NCBI GenBank assembly: GCA_045802605.1
Contig: JBJMQS010000019.1
Span: forward strand, 62,001-126,000
Direction of reading: 5' to 3'
Origin: JBJMQS01 sp045802605
GTDB taxonomy: Bacteria; Planctomycetota; Planctomycetia; Gemmatales; Gemmataceae
Length of the DNA: 64,000 nt
The notes beneath the pieces were generated by a model. That model saw only the letters and a list, made by a program, of their open reading frames with translations. It made no database searches and was not told the origin of the DNA. Position 1 is the first letter of the stretch; the number at the start of each line of letters is the position of its first letter. This document shows positions 17,012-25,579 of this stretch, piece after piece. A program made the translations under genes and the position numbers.

Positions 17012-19240
17012 TCAAAATACATAGCGCATGACGTCAAGAACAATGACGTAAAGCATCAGTGAGCCAATTAGTGCCATGCCTGCAAAGGTCGCGGCGACCC
17101 GGACGCTTTCTGGGGCGGGCCGGCCTCGTACTTTCTCGTACAGCAAGAACGCCATGTGGCCGCCGTCTAAAAGAGGAATCGGCAAAAAGTTGATGACGGC
17201 AAGGTTCACGCTCAGTACCGAGAGGAACAGCACGAACTTCAAAAAGCTCTCGGCCGCAGCCTGATAGAGACTATCGAAGATTGTGATCGGGCCGCTGGTG
17301 GATTTGTTGAAGGATATCCGGCCTGTGACGATCGACTTTAGGCCGCGATAAATCTGGCCAGTGAACTCCAGAGTGCGATGCCCGCCCATCAGGAGTGCTT
17401 CGCCCGCGCCAGATGCCTTTTGGCACCGCGTATCCATTTCGAAGATCATGCCGCGGTTCACCATAGGCCAAGTATGATCTTCGCTGGGCTCCAAGACGAC
17501 CTCGCTCGTCTGCTTGTCCCCGTGCTGTACTTTGAAGCCGATCTTCTCGGGCGTGTAGTAACCCTGGTGGAAGGCAGAGAAGGCGCCCGCCCATTGGTCA
17601 TTCTTCAGATCCATCGACAGCTTGGTTGGTTCCGCTTTGCCAGGCATCGGCCGAAAGAGCTGAATGCCCTTGATGACATCCAGTGGCTTGAGTCCTTGCG
17701 CTTCGGCCACTGAATCAGGCACGACTTGCTCGATCGTGGATTCGACGCGATAGGCCAGTCCCAGTCCAGGAATGGAGAGTGGCGTCGCTACGCTGAGTTG
17801 CATTTCGTGGGCGTATTTCCAACCATCGTCCCAGTCGAGCGTGATCTCTTCACTGGCAGATTCCGCGTGACCCGTGGGGCGCAACACGGAGAGCTTAACT
17901 TTCTTGGGAGCCGTCGCCGTCGCCGCCCACTGCTCAAGTTCAAATGGCAGCCGCATCGGGTCGAGAGTGCGTTCTTCGATATCGGATTGCGGTTTGGAAC
18001 TGTGTGCAGTGACGTATCGAATGACGCCGCCCTCAGGTTTGGCGACTTCGACTTGCTTGATAATATCACCGGCATCCGAAGTTCGTGGCCGCACGCCGGC
18101 GCGGGCGGCGGGCGATGCATCGCGCACTGCGACGACCTGGCCCATCCGCATGATCATGCCCAGATTGCGATAAAACGCAGGGGGAATAGTTGTCTCGTCG
18201 GTTTTCCCAGTACGCGAGTTCACGACTCGCACCGTCAGGGGCTTTCCGGCAAGATCAACCATCCGCCGGTAGAGTTCGAAGTAATCGCGCTGATCGTTTT
18301 GTGATAGGCGCGGATCGGGTGGTAGATCTTTCACAGCTCCGCTTTGCGCATCAGTTGTCGCAATGATTCGGTCGCCGGATTTGAGTGGCTCAGGTTGAGC
18401 TTTTGAAGCCGGCTTGCCAGCAACGAACGGAGCATCTTTACGGCGAAGCAGGCCGCGCAATTCCGTGGTGTTGGCCGCGGTCACACCGATAATCGGCGCG
18501 CCTTGGCCATCGGTGTCGATCTTCGGTTCGATTGCGGCTTGAACGACCGTGGAACTGCCGGGCAGCTCGTAGGTCAGGGGAACCTTCTCGCCTTCGGATG
18601 ACAGAACCACCTGCGGCTTGACATCGTCGAAGTATGGGTTCTGCTTGCTGCCCACACTTTTCAGCACGGTGCCGCTGCGTAAGCCAATTTGCCAGGCGGG
18701 GGAGCCAGCTTCCACGGTCCCGATGACACCCGCTTGTCGCTCTTCGCCGGTCGTCATGTAAACGCCGACGAAGCCGATCATTGCTAGCAACATGTTCATG
18801 ACCACGCCGGCGGAGATAATCGCCATGCGCTGGCCGACGGATTTGTTCTTGTACGAGCGCGGGTCGTCTTCGCCCTCTTCGGTATCAGTCCCTTCGCCGA
18901 CCATTTTCACATAGCCGCCCAGCGGGATCATGCCGACCTTATATGTCGTTTCGCCCCATTGGAATTCACAGCCCGGCAGCGACGGCCCAAAGCCGATGCT
19001 AAACGCCTCGACATGAACATCGCAGAGTTTCGCGGCGACGAAGTGGCCGACTTCATGAATGAAGATCACGAGGCCCAGGCCGACAGCGACGATGCCAACG
19101 ACAGCTAAATCGACTTGGTAATAAACCAAAGCGCCGATAATGGCAGCAATAATGAAAAGCGGAATGCCATTCCGGGCCAACCAGCCGGGTGCGGCCTCTT
19201 CGGCTTCTACGCGTGGCTGGGCGTCATTGTTTTCGTGCAC
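17012..19240 (-). CDS. rseP: Site-2 intramembrane zinc metalloprotease (RseP-like, M50) with extra PDZ regions
   Basis: 742 residues from GTG 19240, which has TGAGG 8 bases upstream. The zinc motif HEVGHFVAAKL (H62, E63, H66) lies in an early membrane helix and the second metal motif NFLPIPLLDGGH near the C-terminus, as in RseP. Between them are about 500 residues with PDZ-like pieces (SPAWQIGLRSGTVLKSVG, SPAARAGVRPRTSDAGDII, DSVAEAQGLKPLDVIKGI), longer than the usual 450-residue protease. Family members cut anti-sigma factors or clear signal peptides within the inner membrane. The start overlaps dxr by 34 bases, so dxr and this gene are likely cotranscribed. Confidence 0.92.
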   Translation of the reverse strand: MHENNDAQPRVEAEEAAPGWLARNGIPLFIIAAIIGALVYYQVDLAVVGIVAVGLGLVIFIHEVGHFVAAKLCDVHVEAFSIGFGPSLPGCEFQWGETTYKVGMIPLGGYVKMVGEGTDTEEGEDDPRSYKNKSVGQRMAIISAGVVMNMLLAMIGFVGVYMTTGEERQAGVIGTVEAGSPAWQIGLRSGTVLKSVGSKQNPYFDDVKPQVVLSSEGEKVPLTYELPGSSTVVQAAIEPKIDTDGQGAPIIGVTAANTTELRGLLRRKDAPFVAGKPASKAQPEPLKSGDRIIATTDAQSGAVKDLPPDPRLSQNDQRDYFELYRRMVDLAGKPLTVRVVNSRTGKTDETTIPPAFYRNLGMIMRMGQVVAVRDASPAARAGVRPRTSDAGDIIKQVEVAKPEGGVIRYVTAHSSKPQSDIEERTLDPMRLPFELEQWAATATAPKKVKLSVLRPTGHAESASEEITLDWDDGWKYAHEMQLSVATPLSIPGLGLAYRVESTIEQVVPDSVAEAQGLKPLDVIKGIQLFRPMPGKAEPTKLSMDLKNDQWAGAFSAFHQGYYTPEKIGFKVQHGDKQTSEVVLEPSEDHTWPMVNRGMIFEMDTRCQKASGAGEALLMGGHRTLEFTGQIYRGLKSIVTGRISFNKSTSGPITIFDSLYQAAAESFLKFVLFLSVLSVNLAVINFLPIPLLDGGHMAFLLYEKVRGRPAPESVRVAATFAGMALIGSLMLYVIVLDVMRYVF

Positions 19241-20448
19241 TTCGATACCTCATGTCGCGCCTGACGATCAGCCGCCCACAATTCATCCAGCGTCGGATTC
19301 GCACTGTAATGATGACTGGCGAGGGCTTCCCGGCAAACGCGCGGGATGTCTAGAAACTTTAGTTCACCTGCGAGGAACTTGCTTACGGCAGCTTCGTTGG
19401 CCGCATTCAACACCGCGCCGCACGTTCCGCCTTTGCGGGCCACTTCGTAACCCAATTCGAGCGCCGGGAACGTCTCCAAGTCCGGCTGTTCAAAGTGAAT
19501 TGTACCTAACGTGCTCCAATCCAACTTGCGGGCCGGGCCCGGCAGACGGTCGGGCCACGTGAGTGCGTATTGAATGGGCAAGCGCATATCGGGCGGGGAA
19601 AGTTGAGCTAGCACCGAGCCATCGACAAATTCCACGAACGAATGAACAAGCGACTCGGGATGGATAATCACCTCGATTTGCTCGGGCCGCAATCCAAATA
19701 GCCAGCGCGCTTCGATGACTTCTAGCGCTTTGTTCATCAATGTGGCTGAGTCGATGGTGATCTTGCGGCCCATGCGCCATGTCGGGTGTCGCAGCGCTTC
19801 TTCCGGAGTCACTGCCTTGAGCTGTGCGCGCGATTGGCCACGAAATGGTCCGCCACTGGCTGTCAGCACGACGCGACGCACTTCATGCGGCTGACTGCCG
19901 GCGAGCGCCTGAAATATGGCCCCGTGCTCGCTGTCGACTGGCAACAAAGTCGCATTGCGGCGCTTGGCCAAATCGGTAATCAATGGGCCGGCGACCACCA
20001 ATGTTTCTTTGTTGGCGAGCGCAACAGTTTTGCCCGCTTCCAATGCCGCCCATGTTCCCAACAATCCGGCGGCACCGACCACGGCGGAGACGACAATATC
20101 TGTTTCCGGGTCGGATGCTAAGACCTGAACGCCGTCCTCACCAATCAGTAATTCGGTGCCCGTCGGCAAATCGGCAGGGTCAGCGGCGCTGGCAATGCCC
20201 GGGTCCGCGACCGCGACGCGCTTGGGGCGGAATTTGTGTGCTTGTGCGACGAGAGCAGGCCAGTTGCGGTTGGCAGCGAGACCGATGGCGCTCAGCCGGT
20301 CAGGCAATTCGCCAATGACGTCGAGCGTACTGGTGCCAATAGAGCCAGTCGAGCCAAGGACGGTGACTCGACGTGGGAGCGACGATTTTGCGCGATCTGC
20401 TACGGGCAAAACACAATCCTTCGCGACAATCTGCGGGGCGCTCGGCAT
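19207..20448 (-). CDS. dxr: 1-deoxy-D-xylulose 5-phosphate reductoisomerase
   Basis: 413 residues from ATG 20448; the frame to 20529 would overlap the kinase gene. The NADPH-binding VTVLGSTGSIGTSTLDVI is near the N-terminus, LANKETLVVAGPLI is the linker helix, and PVDSEHGAIFQAL holds the metal-binding Asp and Glu; GRKITIDSATLMNKALEVIE is the catalytic loop region. The enzyme makes 2-C-methyl-D-erythritol 4-phosphate in the MEP isoprenoid pathway, which also feeds the squalene and hopanoid genes at 57-62 kb. It lies 35 bases after the pseudokinase gene and overlaps the protease gene. Confidence 0.96.
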   Translation of the reverse strand: MPSAPQIVAKDCVLPVADRAKSSLPRRVTVLGSTGSIGTSTLDVIGELPDRLSAIGLAANRNWPALVAQAHKFRPKRVAVADPGIASAADPADLPTGTELLIGEDGVQVLASDPETDIVVSAVVGAAGLLGTWAALEAGKTVALANKETLVVAGPLITDLAKRRNATLLPVDSEHGAIFQALAGSQPHEVRRVVLTASGGPFRGQSRAQLKAVTPEEALRHPTWRMGRKITIDSATLMNKALEVIEARWLFGLRPEQIEVIIHPESLVHSFVEFVDGSVLAQLSPPDMRLPIQYALTWPDRLPGPARKLDWSTLGTIHFEQPDLETFPALELGYEVARKGGTCGAVLNAANEAAVSKFLAGELKFLDIPRVCREALASHHYSANPTLDELWAADRQARHEVSKCTKTMTPSHA

Positions 20449-20483
20449 TGTAGCGGTACTGGCCAAATCGTCGCAAGCAGAGT

Positions 20484-21881
20484 TCAGCGAAGGATATGGA
20501 AGTAGGTGAGGCCCAAATAAGCAATGCACACCAGGGCCATACCGGTCAAAACCAGCGTGGTTGAGCCAAAATGCGCGACCGGCTGGGCCTCGTCATCGGC
20601 CTTTTGATAACTGGGGAGTGGCTTAACCACGTTCTTGTCGCCTGCCCCTGAGGGACGGCGGACTCCCGCTGGCAACTTGGCGGCGGCATCGCCCGTCGAT
20701 TGGGCTGCCTTCGACCGCATTCGTTGTGCGGGTCGCGGCGCGGGCACAGGTGCGGGAGCCGGCTGCGGGATCGGGCGGGGGGTTACCGTCGTCATGTCCG
20801 GCCGCGGCGTCTCGGTGAGCATCTCAGTTTCGCGGCCGGCTCGACTTGGCTCGGTAGCGAATGGCTGCAAGGCGTCCACGACCTCGTCGATAAGGCCAAA
20901 TCGATTGTCAGGTTTCTTTTGCATTAAGCGTTCGACAATCGCGGCCAATCCATCCGGCACATCGGCCGCGAACTGGCGAATCGGCGGAGGATCCTTCGAC
21001 TGGTGTGCCATCATCTTTTCGACGGCGCTGCCTTCCTCAAACGGGTAACGACCCGCGAGACAGTAGTAGAGCATGCAACCGAGGCTGTACTGGTCACCAG
21101 CGGGCGTGCGGTTTGTCGGTTCGAGAATGCTCTCGGGGCTCGAGCAATCGAGGCCGCTTGTGAGTGAGTTTGCAGTGGACATCGTGTCTACGAGGGACTC
21201 GCCTTCGTTCTCGACGAGTAGCGAGCCAATACCGAAGTCCAATATCTTCGCGGTTTGTTCCGGGCTGATCAATACGTTGGACGGCTTGAGCAGGCCATGG
21301 AAAAGACCATTTTGGTGTGCAACTGACAAGCCGTGCGCGAGTTGGAGCGCAAATAGCGCGGCCACATCGGGGCGCAGCTTGCCAACGCGCGCAATCCGGT
21401 CTTCCAGCGGTTCGCCTTCCGCGAACGGCCAAGCGAGATAGTGCAGGCCGCCGGCAGTGCCGACATCGACGAACGGCACGACTGACGGGTGATTGAACTG
21501 GCTGAAGGACCGGACCTGGCGACGTGCTAAGCGCACATTCCACATGCTGCGGCGGGGCAGAACCTTCACCGCATACATTAAACCGTCAGTTTTCGACAGC
21601 GCTTTATAGACCGTTCCCATGCTGCCGGAACCAATGGCATCGACTAGCGTGTATGGCCCCAAGACGAGACCGGCGGCTTTGCCCGCGAGGATACGGTCGG
21701 CCTGGAACTTGCTCAGGACCTTACCTTCGACGAGGAATTCCGCGAGTGCTTTGGGCTCAGATCGGGGCGTTTTGCGAAGGTAATCGCCAATGACCTGGTC
21801 GAGCTGGCCCCGTTCGATGAGACCGCTGCGACGCAGTTCCATGACAAACCATTCACAGGCGCCGAGGTCGGCAATGGCCAT
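20484..21881 (-). CDS. Ser/Thr kinase-fold protein, probable pseudokinase, C-terminal membrane anchor
   Basis: 465 residues from ATG 21881 (AGGAG upstream). The kinase fold spans about 77-345: glycine loop IGSGSMGTVY (83-92), Lys106 in YAVKVL, and DFG as DFGIG (215-219). Where the catalytic HRD should be, the sequence is HGLLKPSNVL (195-204), so the catalytic Asp is missing; the helix-C Glu position appears to be Gln (RRQVRSF). A Pro/Ala-rich linker and one C-terminal helix (LVLTGMALVCIAYLGLTYF) follow. It may bind nucleotide and act as a membrane scaffold rather than phosphorylate. The N-terminal 75 residues resemble those found ahead of planctomycete kinases. Confidence 0.85.
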   Translation of the reverse strand: MAIADLGACEWFVMELRRSGLIERGQLDQVIGDYLRKTPRSEPKALAEFLVEGKVLSKFQADRILAGKAAGLVLGPYTLVDAIGSGSMGTVYKALSKTDGLMYAVKVLPRRSMWNVRLARRQVRSFSQFNHPSVVPFVDVGTAGGLHYLAWPFAEGEPLEDRIARVGKLRPDVAALFALQLAHGLSVAHQNGLFHGLLKPSNVLISPEQTAKILDFGIGSLLVENEGESLVDTMSTANSLTSGLDCSSPESILEPTNRTPAGDQYSLGCMLYYCLAGRYPFEEGSAVEKMMAHQSKDPPPIRQFAADVPDGLAAIVERLMQKKPDNRFGLIDEVVDALQPFATEPSRAGRETEMLTETPRPDMTTVTPRPIPQPAPAPVPAPRPAQRMRSKAAQSTGDAAAKLPAGVRRPSGAGDKNVVKPLPSYQKADDEAQPVAHFGSTTLVLTGMALVCIAYLGLTYFHILR

Positions 21882-22091
21882 GGATACAGGCTCCTGGGGC
21901 GGCCCACGTCGTGTGGGTCGGCGTATGCGACGGCCCTTCCGCGCAATCGGACTTCAGGGCCAAGCTACTACTTCAAAGAACCCTAGCTCGCAAATGTGCA
22001 ACCTGTCAAACCGCCACGTCCCCGATTTCCGGAATTGGCCGATTCCCTACTGTAAAGCGAAGAAGTCGCCTTTTTTTCCCTGGCGGTCCCA

Positions 22092-24164
22092 ATGGCAATT
22101 GACCCATATGCATCATGCCTATGCGGCAGCGGCAAGAAGTTCAAATGGTGCTGCCAGGACATTCACTCCGAAGTGGATCAGGCATTCGCCCAATTTAATG
22201 CCGGGCAGCATGAGGCGGCGATTCGCCGCCTGGAAGACTTAACCAAAGCTCATCCTTCTAATCCAGAAGCCTGGGGCCGGTACGCACAGGGGCTCGGTCT
22301 CGATGGCCGGCTCGATCAAGCAGAAGCGGCTCTCGAAAAAGCATTCGCCATCAATCCCCACTACGCCTTCGGCTATCTGCTCCGCGGCCAATTCCGCATG
22401 GCGGAAACGGAGTTGCTCGGCGCGTTGATGTTGCTTCGCAAAGCGGCGGACCTCTATAGCCCGGAAGCCAAAGAACCGCTGAGCTACGTCTTCGAACTTA
22501 TCGGCGATCTTGAGATGCGGGTCAATAGGCCCGTTGCTGCGCGAGCGGCCCTTCAAAAGGTCATGCTTCTGCAGCCGAACAACACCGAACTGAAACAGGC
22601 GTTCGAAACGATCTTCGGAGAAGGCTCGCGACTGCCAGCCTGCGCTCGCAAAGAATATACTTTGCGATCACCGAATCCAGCTCCGGCTGAGTGGGGCACT
22701 CTCTTGGAAAGTGCGGCCACTGGAAAACTCGCTGATGCTCGCGATGCTTTTGTGCGCTGGACTGAGGCTCATGCGGACGACGCTGCCGGCTGGTTCAACC
22801 TCGGCCTGGTCCGCGCTTGGCTCGGTGAGAATCCGCCGGCCGTCGAAGCCTTAACTAAATCCGTCGAACTTGAAAACGACGAAGCGAAAACGACTGAAGC
22901 TTGGGCGCTCGCCGAAGTGCTTCGCAGCGGCGAAGGCCAGGAAGCCGACGCCGACTATTGCGAAAACCGCGCAATCTTTACCGTCCGCGATCCGAACCCG
23001 ATGATGGCCGTGCTGCAACATTGGGAAACGCAACGGCGGCTTGTCGGTGTGCGCTCCAATCCTGAGCAAGGAATGCTCAATGGACTTGTGCTCGAGGAAT
23101 ACGGCGGCTTGGTGGAAACAGCCGAAGGGCCAAGCATCGCTCGTCTAGGCGCCTACATGCTTGTGGCCGGGTCGATCATGCAGTTGTGGCATCCAAATCT
23201 CGCCACGCTGGACAAGATCGTGAAAGAAGTGGAAACGCGGTTGGGCGGAGCGCAAATGCCGATGCAGCGGCAGCGCGGGCCCATCATGTTCAGCGACGTG
23301 GTTGCCGATGCAATGGTCTTCCCCACCAAAGCAACGACCGAACTGGATGCACAAATCAAGGTCCGCGAACAGGCCGCCAATTATTTCGAGGACAAGTGGA
23401 TCCACCAGCCGCTTAAGTCACTATCGGGCACCGCTCCAATCGATGCCGCGGGCCACGCTAATCTCCGCAAACGTCTTCGCGGCACTATCCAGTTCATTCA
23501 GGATTGCGCCGCCCCAACCAGCGTTCGGCTTTACGATTTCGATCGACTGCGTCGCAAACTGGGATTGGTCGGCGCGGCTCCCACGGCCGAAGGAACCATC
23601 GGCGACTTGACCGCAATGTCCGCGGCAGAGTTAGCGAGCGTTCCTCTGGACAAACTCACCGACGTGCAACTGGGCGACGCATTTCGTTCCGCATTGAAGT
23701 TAGACGCGAGAGAGTTGGCGGGTAGATTTGCCCGGCAACTTACCACTCTACCTGTTGCGGAAACGTCGAAGGACCGATTTCCGTTTTTCAGCCACATGAC
23801 GCGATTAGCACAGGCGGAATCGAAGTTCGACGATGCCTTGTCTATCGTGGACGAGGGCGAGAAGTTCGACTGCGAGCAAAATGAAGGACGCCGACGCAAC
23901 GACTACGAGCTGCTGCGTGGGCAAGCGCTCGCTAAGCGCGGTAGCGGCCCCGAGGCGGCGGACGTGTTCAGCCGCCTACTGAGCCGCAGCCCAGACGAGT
24001 TGAAATATCTGGAAACCGCGACCAAGGCGATGCTCGATCTGAAGCAGGGCGACCCCGCCCGGCGATTTGCAAATCAAGGCCTGGAAAAAGCGCGGGCACA
24101 AAATAACCGCGACGCGGAGGAGTACTTCCTCGAATTGTCAGATGCGGCAAAAAGATTGAGTTAG
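22092..24164 (+). CDS. SEC-C zinc motif protein with TPR repeats
   Basis: 690 residues. The N-terminus carries a SEC-C-type zinc motif, CLCGSGKKFKWCC (residues 9-21), as found at the SecA C-terminus, where it binds SecB or ribosomes. Helical TPR-like repeats follow from about 28 (QHEAAIRRLEDLTKAHPSNP, then RLDQAEAALEKAFAINPHYA) and return near the C-terminus (DVFSRLLSRSPDELKYLETA). The middle (about 250-500) is not recognised. It may be a zinc-bearing adaptor for protein complexes. The gene is divergent from the pseudokinase (210-base spacer) and overlaps the convergent aminotransferase by 4 bases. Confidence 0.85.
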   Translation: MAIDPYASCLCGSGKKFKWCCQDIHSEVDQAFAQFNAGQHEAAIRRLEDLTKAHPSNPEAWGRYAQGLGLDGRLDQAEAALEKAFAINPHYAFGYLLRGQFRMAETELLGALMLLRKAADLYSPEAKEPLSYVFELIGDLEMRVNRPVAARAALQKVMLLQPNNTELKQAFETIFGEGSRLPACARKEYTLRSPNPAPAEWGTLLESAATGKLADARDAFVRWTEAHADDAAGWFNLGLVRAWLGENPPAVEALTKSVELENDEAKTTEAWALAEVLRSGEGQEADADYCENRAIFTVRDPNPMMAVLQHWETQRRLVGVRSNPEQGMLNGLVLEEYGGLVETAEGPSIARLGAYMLVAGSIMQLWHPNLATLDKIVKEVETRLGGAQMPMQRQRGPIMFSDVVADAMVFPTKATTELDAQIKVREQAANYFEDKWIHQPLKSLSGTAPIDAAGHANLRKRLRGTIQFIQDCAAPTSVRLYDFDRLRRKLGLVGAAPTAEGTIGDLTAMSAAELASVPLDKLTDVQLGDAFRSALKLDARELAGRFARQLTTLPVAETSKDRFPFFSHMTRLAQAESKFDDALSIVDEGEKFDCEQNEGRRRNDYELLRGQALAKRGSGPEAADVFSRLLSRSPDELKYLETATKAMLDLKQGDPARRFANQGLEKARAQNNRDAEEYFLELSDAAKRLS

Positions 24165-25480
24165 GCTACGACGGCTGGACACTCAGGAGCTGGCCCCTGC
24201 AGTTCCGTCAAACGCTTCGCGGCTTTCGCCAACCGGCGAACGCCTTCTTTGATCTCATCCACTTTTGCAATCCCGAAGCACAGCCGAGCTTCGTTGGTGG
24301 CTAGCCGGCCAGCCGAATCAGTAACGTGGCAAAATTGCCCTGGGATATACAGAACGCCCTCGCGCAGGCATTCCGCCATCAGTGCGGAACGCGGTCCGGT
24401 GGGGACTTCCGCTGGGAATCGCAGCCAGAAATACATGCCGCCAGCGGGCCGTGTCCACTTCACCCCCGGCCATTCGCGGAAAGCCGCCGTAAGCGCGTCG
24501 TGCATCACGTCGCGCTTCGCCTTATAGGTGGCTCGCAATTCCGACACGTGCCGATTGTAGCTACCGTTGCCAAGCAAGCGTTCGACCAGATGCTGATTCA
24601 GATTCGCCGAGCCAAAGTCGTGATTGCCCTTGGTCCACAGTACCGGCTTGACCAATTCGCGCGGCAGGAGACCATAGCCCACCCGAATGCCGGGTGAGCA
24701 GGCCTTGGAGAAAGTGCCCGTGTAAATCACGTATTCATTAGTCGTGTCGAGGCACTTGATGCTGCGAACGTCCGGATCGTCGTATCGCAACTCTCGATAA
24801 GCGGCGTCCTCGACAATCATGATTCGATGACGCTTGCTGAATCGCCGCGCAAGCTCGAGCAACTGACGGCGGCGCTCCGGTGCCAGCGAGAGGCCCGAGG
24901 GATTCTGGAAATAATCGACCGTGTAGATCATCTTGACGCGGTCGAGTCGATCGGTTTGTTCGAGGCGAAGCAGGAGCGTCTCGAGCAGGTCCGTCCGAAG
25001 ACCGTGCTCGTCCATCGGGATGCCGATTACTTCGGCACCGTGGCTGGTCAGCACGGAATGAAAGACGAAGTACGATGGTGCTTCGGTCAGAACAATGTCG
25101 CCTGGATTCAGCAGCACTTCGCTGAGCATGTACAGCAATTGCTGCGATCCGTTGGTGATGATCACGTCATCCGCGGTCAACGCCAATGACTCAGGCTGCA
25201 GCCCTTCCTCGGCCGCAAAGCGTTCGAGGAGTCGCTTGCGCAACGACAAGTAGCCGTACGTTGTGCCGTATTGCAAAGCCGAGCGGGCTGATGCCGGCGA
25301 AGCGAATACTTCGGCGAATGTTTGAGCGACCTCATGGGCTGGCAGGGATGGTTCGTCCACCAAACCAGCCGCGAGACTAATCAAGCCGGGGTTTTCGAGC
25401 GCCTGCTGCATGAAGTAGCTGATCGGCTGCTCGTGGGTCCGCTGGGCTTGCTGGGAGAAAGGCACCGGCGCGTTCGGCAT
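24161..25480 (-). CDS. PLP-dependent aminotransferase, class I/II (2-aminoadipate transaminase type)
   Basis: 439 residues from ATG 25480 (MPNAPVPFSQQAQRTHEQPI); the frame extends to 25540. Fold-type I motifs: GLISLAAGLVDEPSLPAHEV, TNGSQQLLYMLSEVLLNPGD, YTVDYFQNPSGLSLAPERR, IVEDAAYRELRYDD, and the Schiff-base region YTGTFSKACSPGIRVGYG (Lys in the FSK). The C-terminal Arg region is RLCFGIAKVDEI. It resembles MocR-related aminotransferases without the DNA-binding domain, such as LysN. Substrate is uncertain. It lies upstream of no obvious pathway partner. Confidence 0.92.
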   Translation of the reverse strand: MPNAPVPFSQQAQRTHEQPISYFMQQALENPGLISLAAGLVDEPSLPAHEVAQTFAEVFASPASARSALQYGTTYGYLSLRKRLLERFAAEEGLQPESLALTADDVIITNGSQQLLYMLSEVLLNPGDIVLTEAPSYFVFHSVLTSHGAEVIGIPMDEHGLRTDLLETLLLRLEQTDRLDRVKMIYTVDYFQNPSGLSLAPERRRQLLELARRFSKRHRIMIVEDAAYRELRYDDPDVRSIKCLDTTNEYVIYTGTFSKACSPGIRVGYGLLPRELVKPVLWTKGNHDFGSANLNQHLVERLLGNGSYNRHVSELRATYKAKRDVMHDALTAAFREWPGVKWTRPAGGMYFWLRFPAEVPTGPRSALMAECLREGVLYIPGQFCHVTDSAGRLATNEARLCFGIAKVDEIKEGVRRLAKAAKRLTELQGPAPECPAVVA

Positions 25481-25579
25481 GGGGAATGATCTAGCGAGGA
25501 ATGAATGCGGGCAAGCATAACCTAGCATTTTCCGCGCCATGCGACAACGTACGGAAGCCGACCCATCGCAGCGGCCGGC

